Shown: in pieces, positions 42,701 to 51,771 of the stretch
Numbering within the stretch: position 1 is the stretch's first letter
Layout of the letters: each line of letters begins with the position of its first letter
Assembly (NCBI RefSeq): GCF_036077095.1
Contig: NZ_CP107960.1
Span: 8,308,001-8,372,000 of the forward strand
From: Streptomyces sp. NBC_00376
Lineage (GTDB): Bacteria > Actinomycetota > Actinomycetes > Streptomycetales > Streptomycetaceae
DNA: 64,000 nucleotides
Reading direction: 5' to 3'
The notes under the pieces: generated by a model
Told to the model about the DNA's origin: nothing
What the model saw: only the letters and a program-made list of their open reading frames with translations
The model's database searches: none
Program-made: the position numbers and the translations under genes

Positions 42701-45270
42701 ATCACCGTGGCGCCACCGGCCAACGCGAAGGCACACTCACCCCGGCGCAGCGCCTGGGCCGCCAGATGCAGGGCCACCAGGGACGAGGAACACGCCGTGT
42801 CCACGGTGAGGGCCGGGCCTTCGAGGCCGAAGGCGTACGCGATGCGGCCCGAGGCGACGCTTCCGGCGTTGCCGAGGCCGAGGTACCCCTCGACCTGCTC
42901 GGGTGTCCTTGCCAGACGGCGCGCGTAGTCGCTGTACATCAGTCCGACGTACACACCGGTCGCCGAGCCGCGCAGAGTGCCCGGGACAAGACCGGCGTAC
43001 TCGAAAGCCTCCCACGCCACTTCGAGCAGCAACCGGTGCTGCGGGTCCATGGCCAGGGCCTCGCGGGGCGAGATGCCGAAGAAGGCGGGGTCGAAGCGGT
43101 CCGCACCGGAGAGGAAACCGCCCTCGCGCACGTACGTCCTCCCGGGCCGCCCGGGGTCCGGGTCGTAGAGCGCGTCGACGTCCCAGCCCCGGTCGGTGGG
43201 GAAGGGGCCGATGGCGTCCCGCCCCTCGGCCACCAGCTGCCACAGCTCCTCGGGCGAGGTCACGTCCCCGGGGTAGCGGCAGGCCATCCCCACGATCACC
43301 ACGGGATCGTCGTCCGACCGGGCCGCACTCCGGTCCACCGGCCCGGCGCCGGCCGGTGCGAGGGCGTTCCGTTCCCCGAGGTGGGCGGCGAGCGCCTCGG
43401 CCGTGGGAAAGTCGAAGGCGACGGCCTCGGAGAGCGGCAGACCGGTCGCGGCCGACAATCGCTCCCGCAGCACCGTGGCCGTGAGGGAGTCCATGCCCAG
43501 GTCCCGCAGCGCGGTACTCGGCTCCACCGCCCGAGCCGTACAGCCGAGCACGGCCGCCACCTCGCTCCGCACCAGGGCGAGCAGGCCCTCCGACGGCTTC
43601 CCGTTGCCGGTGGCCTCCGCGCCCAGCGCCCGTGCGGGCAGACCGGCGAGATCCCGTCGCAGGATCTTCCCGGAAGAGGTACGGGGAAGGTCCTCCACCT
43701 CGAACAGCTCGACAGGCACCTTGGAACCGGACAGTTCCGCACGACAGGCGGCGAGGATGCGTCCCCGGTCCAGTACGCCGCCGGGCTCGGCGACCAGATA
43801 GCCGACCGGCACCTCGCCGAAGGCGGGGTGCGGACGTCCGGCCACGGCGGCGTCCGCCACCCCGGGCAGCCGCCGCAGCACGGCCTCCACCTCCGAAGGG
43901 TGGATGTTCACCCCGCCCCGGATGATCAGATCGCTCGCCCGGCCGGTGATCGCCAGCGCACCGGAGCCATCGATCCTGGCCAGGTCACCCGTGCGGAACC
44001 AGCCGTCGCGCAGTACCCCCGCGGTGGCTTCCGGCCTGCCGTGGTAACCGGCCATCACCCCGGGCCCGTTGACCCACAACTCGCCCTCGCCGGTGTCCCG
44101 GCCGTCCGGACCCCCGCCGACCCGGACCCGGGTGCCGGGCAGCACTCGCCCGCACGCCTCGGACGCCGTCGCTCCGTCCGGCGCCGACATGGTGACCGGG
44201 CCCGCCTCCGTGCTGCCGTAATGCTCCAGATAGGGCACACCACAGATCGCCTCGAAGGACTCGTGGAACCCGGGACCAGCCGCCGCGCCACCACTGACAC
44301 AACCCCGCAGCGCGGAGCCGCCGAGACCGCCGCTCTCGCCCCGGACCGCGTCGAGCAGCGCCGAGTACGTGGTCGGAACCCCGCCGAGCAAGGTGAACGA
44401 GTCTTCCTCACGCCGCAGTTCGCCGAGCACCCCCGACACCGAGAACCGGGGCAGCAGCACCGCGCTCGCCCCCACCGCGGTCACCCCGAGGAAACACACG
44501 ATCTGGCTCATCGCATGATGGAGGGGCAACGGCCACAGCACACGGTCCTGTTCGGACAGGCCCAGAACACCGACCAGGCCCGTCGCGACCGGCGAGAGCC
44601 GGTTGCGCTGGGTGGACAGCACGCCCTTGGGCACACCGGAGGAGCCCGAGGTGTAGAGCAGCCAGGCCACTTCGTCCAGCGCGAGATCGTCCCGGGCCGA
44701 CGTCCTCGGCTCGGTACCCGCCAACTCCTCGAACCGCAGAACGCCGGCCGCGCCCGCCACCCCGGCGGGCCGGCCCCCGACTCCGCCGACCTCGCCCGCC
44801 GGCTCCACGCGTTCCGCGAGTTCCGCGCCCGAATCCGAGTCCCAGCCCCCGTCCTCGGCACCGCCTTCGGCCACCACCACGATCAACCCGGGGCGCAACG
44901 GCAGCGTTCGCCGCCGCGCCAGGCAGACATCATCCGTGATGAGCACCCGTGCCGCGCTGTCGTCCAGCAGGCGGGCCAGCTCTTCCACTGAGTTCCCGGG
45001 GTCCAGCGGCACACCCACGCCGCTCGCCCGGGTGACGGCGAGCAGGCTCTCGACCGCCTCGACACGGTTGCCGAGCAGCACGGCCACCCGGTCACCACGC
45101 TCCAGACCGAGTCCGGCCAGATGGCCGGCCAGCCGCGCAGTCCTCCGTTCCAGCTCCCGGTAGGTCACACGCCTGAGCCGGTCCTCGAAACCGACCTTGT
45201 CGCCGAGGCGCCGGGCGTGGTGCCCGAGCAGTTCCGGCAGTGGTTTGACGATGTCGGCGTGCTTACCCAC
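36793..45270 (-). CDS. Stand-alone type I polyketide synthase: ligase-ACP-KS-AT-DH-KR-ACP-TE
   Basis: 2,825 residues, GTG start with AAGGAGG 7 bases ahead. Domains (approximate residues): acyl-ligase 1-540 ([28 protein letters not shown]); ACP 555-630 (LGMDSLT); KS 650-1075 ([20 protein letters not shown]); AT 1200-1510 (GHSVGE, HAFHS, predicting malonyl-CoA); DH 1597-1870 ([20 protein letters not shown]); KR 2050-2330 (GGTGSLG, catalytic [11 protein letters not shown] motif of B-type); ACP 2400-2475 (LGLDSLA); TE 2580-2825 (GRSAGG). All active-site residues checked are present; there is no enoyl reductase. It should activate a free acid, add malonyl unit(s), reduce, dehydrate and release an enoic acid. 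Single-pass versus iterative use is undecided. No tailoring or transport genes flank it, and the starter acid is unknown. Confidence 0.95.
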   Translation of the reverse strand: MGKHADIVKPLPELLGHHARRLGDKVGFEDRLRRVTYRELERRTARLAGHLAGLGLERGDRVAVLLGNRVEAVESLLAVTRASGVGVPLDPGNSVEELARLLDDSAARVLITDDVCLARRRTLPLRPGLIVVVAEGGAEDGGWDSDSGAELAERVEPAGEVGGVGGRPAGVAGAAGVLRFEELAGTEPRTSARDDLALDEVAWLLYTSGSSGVPKGVLSTQRNRLSPVATGLVGVLGLSEQDRVLWPLPLHHAMSQIVCFLGVTAVGASAVLLPRFSVSGVLGELRREEDSFTLLGGVPTTYSALLDAVRGESGGLGGSALRGCVSGGAAAGPGFHESFEAICGVPYLEHYGSTEAGPVTMSAPDGATASEACGRVLPGTRVRVGGGPDGRDTGEGELWVNGPGVMAGYHGRPEATAGVLRDGWFRTGDLARIDGSGALAITGRASDLIIRGGVNIHPSEVEAVLRRLPGVADAAVAGRPHPAFGEVPVGYLVAEPGGVLDRGRILAACRAELSGSKVPVELFEVEDLPRTSSGKILRRDLAGLPARALGAEATGNGKPSEGLLALVRSEVAAVLGCTARAVEPSTALRDLGMDSLTATVLRERLSAATGLPLSEAVAFDFPTAEALAAHLGERNALAPAGAGPVDRSAARSDDDPVVIVGMACRYPGDVTSPEELWQLVAEGRDAIGPFPTDRGWDVDALYDPDPGRPGRTYVREGGFLSGADRFDPAFFGISPREALAMDPQHRLLLEVAWEAFEYAGLVPGTLRGSATGVYVGLMYSDYARRLARTPEQVEGYLGLGNAGSVASGRIAYAFGLEGPALTVDTACSSSLVALHLAAQALRRGECAFALAGGATVMSGPSSFVEFSRQRALAPDGRCKAFGASADGTGWAEGAGMLLLSRLSEARRAGLPVLAVVRGSAVNQDGASNGLTAPHGPAQQRVIRQALADAGLNPGDIDAVEAHGTGTRLGDVIEAEAFLATYGRQERERPLRLGSVKSNIGHTQAAAGVAGVIKMVQAMRHGVLPRTLHADEPTPRVDWSAGRIALLSRAVEWPATDRRRRVGVSSFGISGTNAHVVLEEPPGNREAAALCVVAGGGAASSSRVGPGVESECAARPERAAVAFPVSARSVPGLRAQARRLYDHVAAAPDTSLVDIGYSLATTRAALEHRAVVVARDRAKLLGSLRAVAEGGNRSGVHTGTSRHHGSTAFLFTGQGSQRSGMGRESYESRDLYPAFARSLDECCALLDPLLPVPLRDVMFAGPGTEKGALLDTTRFAQPALFALETALFRQFEAWGVRPGLVAGHSVGEVTAAHAAGVLSLADACTLVAARGRLMDALPPGGAMAAVAAGADEVAGHLSGVGSAVEIAAVNGPASVVVSGDESAVREVAAHFRERGRSVTPLRVGHAFHSARMEPVLAEFADVVGRLSFAAPHLPLITAVPGRAATAEEVRAPEFWVDHVRRPVRFADSVAYLGEQGAAHYVELGPDGVLTGLVRDCLAVSGPGPDADGTDGGPDAGEAGGGEWGPVPLVLPTLRRTRPEADALLDTLAALHAHGVPVDWRAALAGSGGRRVALPTYAFQRRRYWLEAVPELPPASPAAEAAHPFLRSGTRTADDDGLLLSGLLSVRDQPWLADHVVAGEILLPATAFLEMAVHAGELMGAAVLDELVLTAPLPLHSDDAVALQVRVAGADETGRRAVLFHSRPHTPAGDGPWLRNAVGTLSPTRPPADRTTAEGETAGETGGAPRPDASWPPEGAMPLHADGPGTGPYDQLAAEGLRYGPAFRGMRAAWRHREELYADVALPEAVRAAHREAGGPEFVLHPALLDAALHALALDGLAANVSGAAGPADGGSSLPFAFSGVRVHIAGVQRLRVRVAPGPDGRAAVELTDETGSPVATVRSLALRPLPRTEFGSGSTAADAVTGALHRTDWVAMAEPSPPVTLPRWGVLGAAGTWLVDALAPPGSGVPVYPDPAACDASSAVVVAPCPLPGTAGDDQDQAAGLLRAADRALRLVQEWLAEPRLSRSRLVLVTSGAVAPAGDGFPTDDAAGRGSDDRSGETGPVPLHTPVWGLVRSALRENPGRFAVIDVDEHPDSWSALPGLLAASVPEAAVRRGAVYVPKLVPLPAEAAPKPRKGRTLDPEGTVLVTGGTGSLGMLVARHLVTAHGVRHLLLAGRRGPDAPGARELVSELYEAGARVTVHACDVADRTALAALLDAVPAAHPLTGVVHTAGVLDDGVVAALTTDRVRRVMRPKADAALALHELTRGHDLAVFALFSSVAGAFGSAGQANYAAANCVLDALARHRGRLGLPGTSIVWGPWQQNDGMMTHLGNADRQRMARSGFGPLGPEEGLALFDAAVAGDEPVVVAARLAPAALRSGDTAANRLRSPAEDENYAGDGGGDRLGRLPTGASSGEMGKVLLTKVRTLAARVLGHREEASEIDEDALLADLGLDSLAAVDLRNELAAWTGLALPSTLLFDFPTPRALAVELTRRYAAEAPSAGAASDARTRPGAVGSPGSPELSGRSADDDPGSSAGGRPGAGAPPDVRGRVTEASHAEESPDSLGALFRTACARGRSWDGMVLLTVAARLRPVFDGTGAPGTTHEPVMLAAGGTGSRLVCSPALSALSGPQEYARLGAGLRGLRPVSAVRHPGFEPREALPATLDAFVTAQVAAVRAASAEGPPVLLGRSAGGWVAHAVAERLESEGAAPAAVVLVDTYPPGHGDRGQALSAMTSDMLRRAAEFASASTDRLTAMAGYFELFSGWKPAPLACPTLYVRARDLLPGADPAPDWSLPHAEITVPGDHFTMLEEHARSTALAIHEWLGNRF

Positions 45271-45547
45271 CGCATGACCTCCTTGAGACGACCCGCCGTT
45301 GAGGACGATGGCACAGTGCCCCGGGTTGCCTCCCGGTGACGGGCCGACCCTGACGGAGTACGACTCACCTGCCCCGAGCAGTTGTTCCCGCGCACCGGAC
45401 GCGCTTCACCGTCGTCGTAGGCCGACTCGCGGCCACCAGCCGGCGCACGGCACGCGGGCGTTCCGGTCGGCCAGAACCCCGCACCCCGTCGGCGAGTTCA
45501 CCGGTGACTCACCCAACACGCCCAATCCATGACTTATCCCGCCTTGG

Positions 45548-45883
45548 GTGGTCACTGGGTCTACGCTGATGCGGTCCTTGAGGACGCCGACCGGGCAACT
45601 CGTCAGCTGGAGGTCACACAACCGGTCGGTCACCGTGTCAGGTGAGCAGAAGTCGGTGGCCCCGGGGAACTGCCGGGGGACCACGGCTTTCACCCTGGAC
45701 GCCAAGAACAAGGAACTGGGCGTCGGCTACAGCCCCCGCTCCGCATGCGGCACCAGCGAGAAGTTCAGCATCACCGTGCCGGCGGACGTCTCCGGCGGAG
45801 CCGCGGTCGTACGGATCCGCCTCGATGACGGAGCCCCTTCGGTCCCGCCCAAGTACCTGAGCTGCAAGCGTTACGGGCGCTGA
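45548..45883 (+). CDS. Small hypothetical protein, possibly truncated
   Basis: Up to 111 residues. The last 85 look like real protein (GNCRGTTAFTLDAKNKELGV, YSPRSACGTSEKFSITVPAD, KYLSCKRYGR) with three Cys, consistent with an exported beta-sheet domain, but there is no signal peptide. The TGA at 45881 lies in a 7-bp hairpin (GGCGCTG-aag-CAGCGCC, 45876-45892), which supports a real gene end. Start uncertain (45548 or 45569). It may be the 3' part of a larger secreted protein whose beginning was lost next to the PKS promoter. Confidence 0.4.
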   Translation: MVTGSTLMRSLRTPTGQLVSWRSHNRSVTVSGEQKSVAPGNCRGTTAFTLDAKNKELGVGYSPRSACGTSEKFSITVPADVSGGAAVVRIRLDDGAPSVPPKYLSCKRYGR

Positions 45884-46034
45884 AGCAGCGCCATGTACAC
45901 CAGGGCGGGCCGGTAGGGCTCGCCAGTCCGGTCCTGCTCCGCACCAGGCCGGGGCCGGACCGGACCGATCGCGTCAGGCATCCATTGCCACGCCGGGACA
46001 CGATCGCAGCGTCGGTTCGTGCGGTGCCCCTCGT

Positions 46035-46748
46035 TCACCCGCGCCCTGAGCGGGGGCAACCGTGGGCGCGGCGGAAGTTGGCGCAGGGCGGGTGGGCTTT
46101 GAAGGAGATGTCGACCTCGGGGCGGCGCAGGTCGGGGTCGGGCAGAAGCTGACTGGTGATGCTGCTGGCCAGGACCTGGTCGCCGTGGGCGGCGTCGGCC
46201 TGGCGGGGACCCCAGCCGGCCGCGTACTCGAACTCGGTGCAGGCGGCGGTGAAGGGGCCGCGGCTTCCCGTCAGGAAGAGGGTCCGGGCATGGGTGACGG
46301 GGCGCAGCCACTCACGGGTCCGGGCATGCCCGCACCGGCGGTTCCAAGCGGCGGCGTCACGGGCGGTGCGGTGTTCGTCGGTCCGGACGGTGAGAGGGGT
46401 GCCCTGGACGGGGCGCCGGCGCAGGTCGGGCCAGTTGGCGGGGCGCAGGCCCAGTGAGTGGTGGACCAGGACGAGGTCGACCCGGCCTCCGCAGATCTCC
46501 AGGTACTGCTCGTACCAGCCGTCCATGGGGACTCCGTCCCGCAGCGGGATGTGCACGATGGTCTGCCGGGAGTAGGCGACGAAGGAGAAGAGCGCGGCGA
46601 GGCGGGACAGGCCGTCGTGGTCGCCGACCAGCCAGCCGTAGCCGGTCGGGTCGGCGAGTGCGGTGTGCCGCAGCGGATGCCACGGCTGCACCACCCGGTA
46701 CTCCCGTGGCCCGATCCGGGGCCGGAACTCACGCAACTTCAGCTGCAT
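46035..46748 (-). CDS. Actinobacterial hypothetical protein
   Basis: 237 residues from ATG 46748 (MQLKLREFRPRIGPREYRVV). It has a WHPLRHTALADPTGYGWLVG block, an aromatic FSFVAYSRQTIVHIPLRDGV and a WYEQYLEICGGRVDLVLVHH stretch, ending Arg-rich. No known domain, signal peptide or membrane helix. The frame extends 51 codons further upstream, but that part lacks coding character. I do not recognise the family; its regular alternation of strands suggests a compact alpha/beta fold. Its neighbours (small hypothetical, SGNH hydrolase) give no functional hint. Confidence 0.55.
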   Translation of the reverse strand: MQLKLREFRPRIGPREYRVVQPWHPLRHTALADPTGYGWLVGDHDGLSRLAALFSFVAYSRQTIVHIPLRDGVPMDGWYEQYLEICGGRVDLVLVHHSLGLRPANWPDLRRRPVQGTPLTVRTDEHRTARDAAAWNRRCGHARTREWLRPVTHARTLFLTGSRGPFTAACTEFEYAAGWGPRQADAAHGDQVLASSITSQLLPDPDLRRPEVDISFKAHPPCANFRRAHGCPRSGRG

Positions 46749-46960
46749 TTCCACGCTCGCATGACGCCAAGCATGTCCGAGGCGAATCCCCGGCGCAAAG
46801 GTTATTGACCGCAGGTGAAGACACGACGGGATTCCGGACGGCACGCAGGGGTGGTGGGGCGCGATGCCATCCGGTGAGAGTTCCAGTCCCAGATGGTCCA
46901 CATCGGCACCTTGAGAAGGACGTCGCCCGATTGATCACACTCTGCGTGACCGCGATGTGG

Positions 46961-48139
46961 TCAGCCCGTCTCGGCGGCGAAGGGACCACCATCGCCGAAG
47001 ACGAGCCGCGCGAAGTTCTCGCCGATGCGGCGGTGCCCTGCGGGATCAGGATGGACCTCGTCGGGCAGCGGGAATTCGGCGTAGTCCTTCTCGCCGTAGA
47101 GGTCACGGCCGTCGAGGTAGTGCAGGTTCGGGTCGTCAGCCGTGCGCTGTTCGACGATCCGGGCGAGTTCGTCGCGGATGACGTTGAGCGTCAGGCGCCC
47201 GGCAGCGCGTTCGGCAGGATCGCCCGTGGCCTTGAACCGCAATGTCCCGCCCTCGAAGTCGGGCGCGAGGGGGCCGGGAGTGTCCTCCTGGACCGGGCAC
47301 AGGACGGGGGACACGACCAGCAGCGGTGTGGTCGGATGCCCCTCGCGGATGGTGTCGAGGAAGCCGTGGACCGCGGGGGTGAAGGCGCGCAGGCGCATCA
47401 CGTCGGAGTTGACGACGTTGATGCCGATCTTGACGCTGATCAGGTCCGCAGGGGTGTCTCGCATTGCGCGTGCGGTGAACGGGTCGAGCAGCGCGCTGCC
47501 GCCGAACCCCAGGTTGACCAGCTCCACTTCGCCCTGGGCCGCGGCCAGGGCGGGCCAGATCGCGGTCGGGTGGGCGGCGTTCGAGCCGTGGCTGATGGAA
47601 CTGCCGTGGTGCAGCCATACCCTGCGCCCGCTGTCCCGCGCCGGCTCGACCGGGGAATCGGTACGCAGAGCGATCAGCTCGGTGATCTCTGTATGCGGAA
47701 GCCAGATCTCGATGTCCTTCTCACGCGCCGGTAGACCGGTGAACCGGGCGGTGCCGACGGGCCCCTCACGCAGCTCGGCGGACTGGGTGACCATGTCGGT
47801 GATCGTGCGGACGTTACCGCCGGGCACTGTGGCCTGGGCGGCGAGCCGGCCGTCGACCAGCAGGTCGTAGACGCCGTCCGCCGGGGCCGGGAAACCTCGG
47901 TAGACCCGCTTGGTGGGCAGCGTGTCCAGTTCGATGGCGGTGGCCCGGGTACGGAAGGACAGCCGCACGCCGGAGGGCTGGGCCTCGGCCACGGCCAGTT
48001 GGTTGTCAGGGATCTGCCGGCGGGCCCGAGCGGGCAGTCGATGCGGCAGCAGGCCGTGTGCGGTCGGTTCCACGTCGAGGAATCCACGCAGTATGTCCGC
48101 GGTGACAGGTGTGGTAATCCAGTCGTGTTCGGTGTTCAC
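46961..48139 (-). CDS. SGNH/GDSL-family hydrolase with N-terminal beta domain
   Basis: 392 residues from GTG 48139. The N-terminal 170 residues form a beta-rich domain (VRLSFRTRATAIELDTLPTK, GVYDLLVDGRLAAQATVPGG). The esterase domain follows: block I WLHHGSSISHGSNA (GxS rather than GDS), NLGFGGSALLDP, ISVKIGINVVNS and block V DEVHPDPAGHRRI with Asp/His. This two-domain layout resembles CE2-like acetyl esterases, which deacetylate sugars or antibiotics; there is no signal peptide, so it acts inside the cell. AAAGG lies 10 bases upstream. A TetR gene lies directly upstream on the same strand (94 bases), so they may be co-transcribed. Confidence 0.82.
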   Translation of the reverse strand: MNTEHDWITTPVTADILRGFLDVEPTAHGLLPHRLPARARRQIPDNQLAVAEAQPSGVRLSFRTRATAIELDTLPTKRVYRGFPAPADGVYDLLVDGRLAAQATVPGGNVRTITDMVTQSAELREGPVGTARFTGLPAREKDIEIWLPHTEITELIALRTDSPVEPARDSGRRVWLHHGSSISHGSNAAHPTAIWPALAAAQGEVELVNLGFGGSALLDPFTARAMRDTPADLISVKIGINVVNSDVMRLRAFTPAVHGFLDTIREGHPTTPLLVVSPVLCPVQEDTPGPLAPDFEGGTLRFKATGDPAERAAGRLTLNVIRDELARIVEQRTADDPNLHYLDGRDLYGEKDYAEFPLPDEVHPDPAGHRRIGENFARLVFGDGGPFAAETG

Positions 48140-48233
48140 TGTCCCAGCCTTTTGATCAAGATTCTCGGAGTGTTCAGGTGTGCGGCTGTGCCGGTGTGCG
48201 GCGGACCGTCTCCGGCGACGCGGCCCCCGCTGG

Positions 48234-48803
48234 TCAAGGCTTGGTCCGGTTCCGCAACAGAACATCGAGGGAATCCAGGATCCAGGCCCAGGATTCCTGA
48301 GAGTCGACGGCGGTGTGACTGAAGCCTCCGGCCATCTCCAGGCTGACGTAGCCGTGGAAGACGCTGCCCAGCATCCGGACCGCGTGTGTCTGGTCCGGCT
48401 CCGGCAGGTCGTAGCCGCGCAGGATCGCCCGCGTCATCTGTGCGTGCCGCACCCCGGCACTGGCGGCCGCGGTCTCGGGGTCGAGCCTGAGTCGGGCGGC
48501 GTCGTAGCGGCCGGGATGCTCCCGGGCGTAGTCGCGGTAGGCATCCGCAAAGGCGGCCAGGGCGTCCTTGCCGGCCCGCCCTGCCAGCGCGGCGGCGACC
48601 CGGTCGGCGAGTTCCTCCAGCGCGAGCAGGGCGATCCTGGTCTTGAGGTCCTGGGAGTTCTTCAGGTGCGAATACAGACTCGCGACCTTGACATCGAACC
48701 GCCGGGCGAGCGCCGAGAGGGTCACCTGGTCGAAGCCGATCTCGTCGGCCAGTTCCGCCCCGGCACGCGTCAGGCGCTCCGTGGTCAGCCCCACGCGAAC
48801 CAT
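48234..48803 (-). CDS. TetR-family transcriptional regulator
   Basis: 189 residues from ATG 48803, with AGAGGAAG 6 bases ahead. The N-terminal HTH is typical (LTRAGAELADEIGFDQVTLS, ALARRFDVKVASLYSHLKN). The ligand domain ends with a WHG-like pattern (GSVFHGYVSLEMAGGFSHTA, SQESWAWILDSLDVLL). It probably represses itself and perhaps the SGNH hydrolase downstream through the palindrome at 48836-48862, 33 bases from its start. Ligand unknown. Confidence 0.92.
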   Translation of the reverse strand: MVRVGLTTERLTRAGAELADEIGFDQVTLSALARRFDVKVASLYSHLKNSQDLKTRIALLALEELADRVAAALAGRAGKDALAAFADAYRDYAREHPGRYDAARLRLDPETAAASAGVRHAQMTRAILRGYDLPEPDQTHAVRMLGSVFHGYVSLEMAGGFSHTAVDSQESWAWILDSLDVLLRNRTKP

Positions 48804-48835
48804 AATCTTCCTCTCATTCGACGACAACCATTATG

Positions 48836-48862
48836 CATTTGCCTAAGGATTTTAGGCAAATG
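48836..48862. promoter_or_regulatory. Perfect 11-bp inverted repeat, TetR operator
   Basis: CATTTGCCTAA and TTAGGCAAATG flank a 5-base spacer (GGATT). The element is AT-rich, sits just upstream of the TetR gene, and covers the possible starts (48833 and 48860) of the divergent small gene, so a bound repressor would block both directions. Confidence 0.8.
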
Positions 48863-49117
48863 TGCCTGCCGCTCACGGACCCACTGACCGAGCAAGGCAT
48901 CCGTACCGCGTACGTGAACTGCGCCAAGGGCGAGGCGAAGCACGTGCTCGTTCCCCTTGATCCGGCCGAGCGCTTCTGGGGCGATCTGGAGAAGCAGGGC
49001 AACTCGGTGGGTGCCTACATGTGCGGCGACCGCGCCTGCCCGCTCTGTACATTGCGGGACAAGAAGGATGCGGGTGTCGGCGCGCGGCTCCACGCGTCGC
49101 TCACCCCTGAAACGTAA
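48860..49117 (+). CDS. Small Cys-containing hypothetical protein
   Basis: 85 residues. The body reads as genuine protein (GIRTAYVNCAKGEAKHVLVP, LDPAERFWGDLEKQGNSVGA) and ends with a CGDRACPLC cluster that could bind zinc. The start is unclear: ATG 48860 and ATG 48833 both overlap the TetR operator and neither has a good ribosome site. Either the gene is controlled directly by that repressor, or its 5' end was cut and fused here. Family not recognised. Confidence 0.45.
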   Translation: MCLPLTDPLTEQGIRTAYVNCAKGEAKHVLVPLDPAERFWGDLEKQGNSVGAYMCGDRACPLCTLRDKKDAGVGARLHASLTPET

Positions 49118-49377
49118 CGGTACGGTCCGCCGGAGAGGCCCTCTCGACACCATTGAAAGTGCAGGCCCGACGCCCGGTGCCTCCGCCGCGACGACGCCCT
49201 GCCGCCCCCCGGACCGCGTCACGGGACTGCTGCACATTCTCTACCCACGGAAGCTCGCCGCCATCTGTCAACTCACCGTCGATGACGTTCATATCGGCAG
49301 GTCAGCTCCTACTGATTGGGATGACCTGGTCAGCGGTGCAGCAGCCTGTCGCGCTCCCGCTCTGTGACGATTGCTGC

Positions 49378-49767
49378 ATGAGCAAGAAAGAATGGGACAT
49401 GCTGACCAAGTCTGAAGAAGCCTTCATGGTCAACTCCTATGAGATCGACATCCTCCCTGGTGTCTGGGGTGATCTCGACGAAACCGACCAGTCCCGACCG
49501 GTCAACGAGCTGGCGGGAATCTTGCTTGCTCTCGTCGATCGTGGGTGGATTCAGGTCCGCCGACTCGCGCCGTGGACCTCGCCCTCCGGGGAAAGTGGCT
49601 TTCAGCCCGGCGAACTGGTGCCTCGTGATCAGCTTCTGGCGATCCTCGAGGATGCGGCCACCTGGGAGTATCCCGAAGACGGGGACTGGACCGGCGCGTT
49701 GACCCTGGTCGAGACCGAAGCGGGAAAGAGGATCACTCGGCTGTGTCCTGAGGAAATGGCCGAGTAG
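49378..49767 (+). CDS. Hypothetical protein
   Basis: 129 residues from ATG 49378 (MSKKEWDMLTKSEEAFMVNS). The sequence is acidic and soluble, with DILPGVWGDLDETDQSRPVN, LLALVDRGWIQVRRLAPWTS, LVPRDQLLAILEDAATWEYP and a GALTLVETEAGKRI end. The codon use is less GC-biased than its neighbours, hinting at acquisition. The pattern (helix, small sheet, helix) resembles small actinobacterial proteins of unknown role. The TGTGACGAT tract upstream has no clear ribosome site. It is followed at once by an IS630 fragment on the opposite strand. Confidence 0.6.
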   Translation: MSKKEWDMLTKSEEAFMVNSYEIDILPGVWGDLDETDQSRPVNELAGILLALVDRGWIQVRRLAPWTSPSGESGFQPGELVPRDQLLAILEDAATWEYPEDGDWTGALTLVETEAGKRITRLCPEEMAE

Positions 49768-49831
49768 ACCGTCGCGGCGGGAAGTCGCAGACCGCCGCCA
49801 ACGGTCGGCCGCCCCAGCGAAGGTCTGAGAA

Positions 49832-49945
49832 CAGCTCGACGCTGTTCTTCCACGCCTGCCGGCGGATCTGAGCGCCCTTGTGGGTGGAGAGGTTGTCCGT
49901 GATCACGTGGATCGGGCGTATGCCGAGCGGCCCGAAATCAACCAA
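49832..49945 (-). pseudogene. IS630-type transposase fragment
   Basis: 38 codons (DFGPLGIRPIHVITDNLSTH, KGAQIRRQAWKNSVEL) match the DDE-superfamily segment around the second catalytic Asp of IS630/Tc1-like transposases. The family normally continues into a FTPTYSSWANP segment, which is missing here. Both ends of the element and the inverted repeats are gone, so it is a scar of a past insertion. Confidence 0.7.
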
Positions 49946-50117
49946 CGCGGAGGTGCGGTTGGGCCGTGGGGCGAGCGCTCAATTGGCTCGGTCCAGCTCG
50001 GCGTCGTAATCCGGGTTGATGGATTCCTTCCTTGGCCGCGACATCCAATCGGCACCAACCCTGCCACCGCGACCAGTATCCCGGTGAACCTTCCCTGTCA
50101 CAGCACTGGCGAAGCGA

Positions 50118-50837
50118 TCAGATCGAAGTCTCGTCGGTCAGCGAAGGCACGGCGCACGGACGGAGGATCATGAACGAGTCTTCCAAGGTCGCCACCATGG
50201 CGAAGGGGAATCGGTCGAGCTCAAGGCAGAGTGCGACGTCATCAGGATGGACCCCTTGGCGCACACCCTCCCTCAACTCGGAGGCAGCACGCGACTCGTC
50301 GGCGCGGCGAAGGAACTCACCTGCATTCGTCCCGTCCCCTGTGGCCCGGCGGGCGATGTATTGAGCGCACGCCAGATCTTCGTCGGCCTGCCCGTCTTCG
50401 CCAGTGACCACGAACGTGACGCTGTCACACTCGTGTGTCCGCAAGAGCCGAGCCGTCGCCTCCGCCACCACGAAACTGGCGCACAGCACCAGCGACGCCT
50501 CCTTGACGGCGAGGGCGCCGACCGTCCCTGCCGTGGTCTTCTGCACAACGGTCCGCCCAGCAAGGTCAACAGACCGCAACAGGCCCGGAGAGTTGACGGT
50601 GTCGAACCCGGGCGCGAGCGGACCGTCCTTGAGTGCCACCCAATCCGGGTGGCGAGCCTTGAGCGCCAGCGCTTCGTCCAAAGACTCAGCAAGAACGATC
50701 TTCTCCGCCCCCTGACCAAAGGCCCAGGCAGCCACCGTGAAAGCACGCATGACGTCGACAACGACCGTCACGGACGGGGCTTCGGTCAGCTCGACAATAC
50801 CAAGGAAGCGAGCGTTCATCCGGTCATGATCGCGCAT
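50118..50837 (-). CDS. ComB-like 2-phosphosulfolactate phosphatase family protein
   Basis: 239 residues resembling Com[78 protein letters not shown] and [20 protein letters not shown]. In methanogens ComB hydrolyses 2-phosphosulfolactate in coenzyme M synthesis. No other gene of that pathway is nearby, and bacterial homologues are not all proven to have this activity, so the true substrate may be another phosphate ester. Start at ATG 50837 or, six codons in, ATG 50819. It sits between IS scars and is soluble. Confidence 0.75.
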   Translation of the reverse strand: MRDHDRMNARFLGIVELTEAPSVTVVVDVMRAFTVAAWAFGQGAEKIVLAESLDEALALKARHPDWVALKDGPLAPGFDTVNSPGLLRSVDLAGRTVVQKTTAGTVGALAVKEASLVLCASFVVAEATARLLRTHECDSVTFVVTGEDGQADEDLACAQYIARRATGDGTNAGEFLRRADESRAASELREGVRQGVHPDDVALCLELDRFPFAMVATLEDSFMILRPCAVPSLTDETSI

Positions 50838-51167
50838 GCCCGAACCGAATCATCCAGGCGGTGATGCACATCACGTAGACGGTCTCGGAATGCAATACCA
50901 TCGGTTGCCTGCGCCGCGAAAGCGGTGCGTATCGGCCGGCCCGTATCGGATCCTTCGACGACGGCATCAACCGCGCCGAATATATCTGGTCATTACGTGC
51001 GATGTGGACCTCTTTGTCGTGCCGCGTTGTCTTGTGCAGAAGCAGGCGAATCGGCCCTCGAACTCCGTGCGAAGCGGACAGCCGGCCTCTCGCGAAGCGG
51101 AACATGACTCGATCACCCTGGCGGTGGTGTGGTGCCTACCACCGTCATCCGGAAGTAGGGCCACCCT
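50838..51167. other. Non-coding/degenerate stretch between ComB and GNAT remnant
   Basis: 330 bases without a recognisable gene. It has lower GC than the surroundings. Immediately left of 51168 the sequence still resembles acetyltransferase (RVA) after the premature stop, then loses similarity. Confidence 0.4.
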
Positions 51168-51407
51168 TCAGGAGGCCGGGTTGTTGGTTCGATGGCCCAG
51201 TTCGAGTCGGAACAGTTCGAGCTCGTCGAAGGACCAGCGTGCCAGCGGCCGGCAAGCGAGCGATGCGACGCCCCGGCCTCGGGCAGGGACCGCAGTCCAG
51301 TACGACACCCACCCGGTCCGATGACATTGATCCACTGCGCTGACGGCCACGTTGCCCAGCACGGTGTCCATGCGGTCGATCACGGCAAAGGCGAATGCGG
51401 CCCCTGA
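51168..51407 (-). pseudogene. GNAT acetyltransferase remnant, truncated at both ends
   Basis: 79 codons encode the middle of a GNAT enzyme (FAVIDRMDTVLGNVAVSAVD, HRTGWVSYWTAVPARGRGVA with the acetyl-CoA loop, LFRLELGHRTNNPAS). The 5' part is replaced by IS701 sequence at about 51407. On the 3' side the expected Cys after NNPAS is a TGA (TGC to TGA), and the homology fades soon after. It is not functional as sequenced. Confidence 0.72.
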
Positions 51408-51427
51408 TGTCCATCGATCCTCCTGAA

Positions 51428-51706
51428 CCGCACGTAGAACTCTCGGTCGACCAGGGTGCAGCCGCGGGTGGTGGCGCAGGCGGGGAAGACGCCGATCCAG
51501 CAGTTCTCGGTGCGGCCTGCGGTGCCGGAGTGGTGGCGCCGGACCACGGCGGAGGCGGTGTCCTTCTTCACGAAGCCGGTGTCGTCGATGATCAGCACGC
51601 CGTTGTCTGCGCCGAGATGCTCGGCGACGTAGGCGTGCAGGTCGTCGCGGACCTCGTCGGCCTCCCAGCGGCTCCGGGAGAGGAGGTGCTGCAGCCATCG
51701 GCCCGC
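51428..51706 (-). pseudogene. IS701-family transposase fragment
   Basis: About 93 codons (GRWLQHLLSRSRWEADEVRD, LHAYVAEHLGADNGVLIIDD, TGFVKKDTASAVVRRHHSGT, AGRTENCWIGVFPACATTRG) match the N-terminal part of IS701-type transposases, including the first catalytic Asp in the DDTGF motif. Both the N-terminal leader and the whole C-terminal two thirds are missing. It abuts the GNAT remnant on one side and a 54-bp repeat on the other. Confidence 0.75.
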
Positions 51707-51709
51707 TGC

Positions 51710-51763
51710 ACTCTCCACACCCAAGCCGTTGACCAGCGCTGATGAAGAAGCCCGGCTGGAGTG
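51710..51763 (+). repeat. 54-bp direct repeat, left copy
   Basis: Matches 52824-52877 at 45 of 54 positions, same orientation. The two copies bracket the unknown gene at 51772-52488. The core CCAAGCCGTTGACCAG is exact in both. Confidence 0.75.
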
Positions 51764-51771
51764 CCACTGCG

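Noticed and set aside
41623..44991. Very long open frame (over 1,100 codons) antisense to the PKS
   Set aside because: It mirrors the PKS codon pattern, has no domain, and its composition (His/Arg/Gly-rich) is typical of GC-driven shadow frames.
50824..51105. Possible small leftward gene upstream of the ComB-like gene
   Set aside because: No ribosome site, no family-like blocks, and it overlaps the likely ComB-like gene start region.
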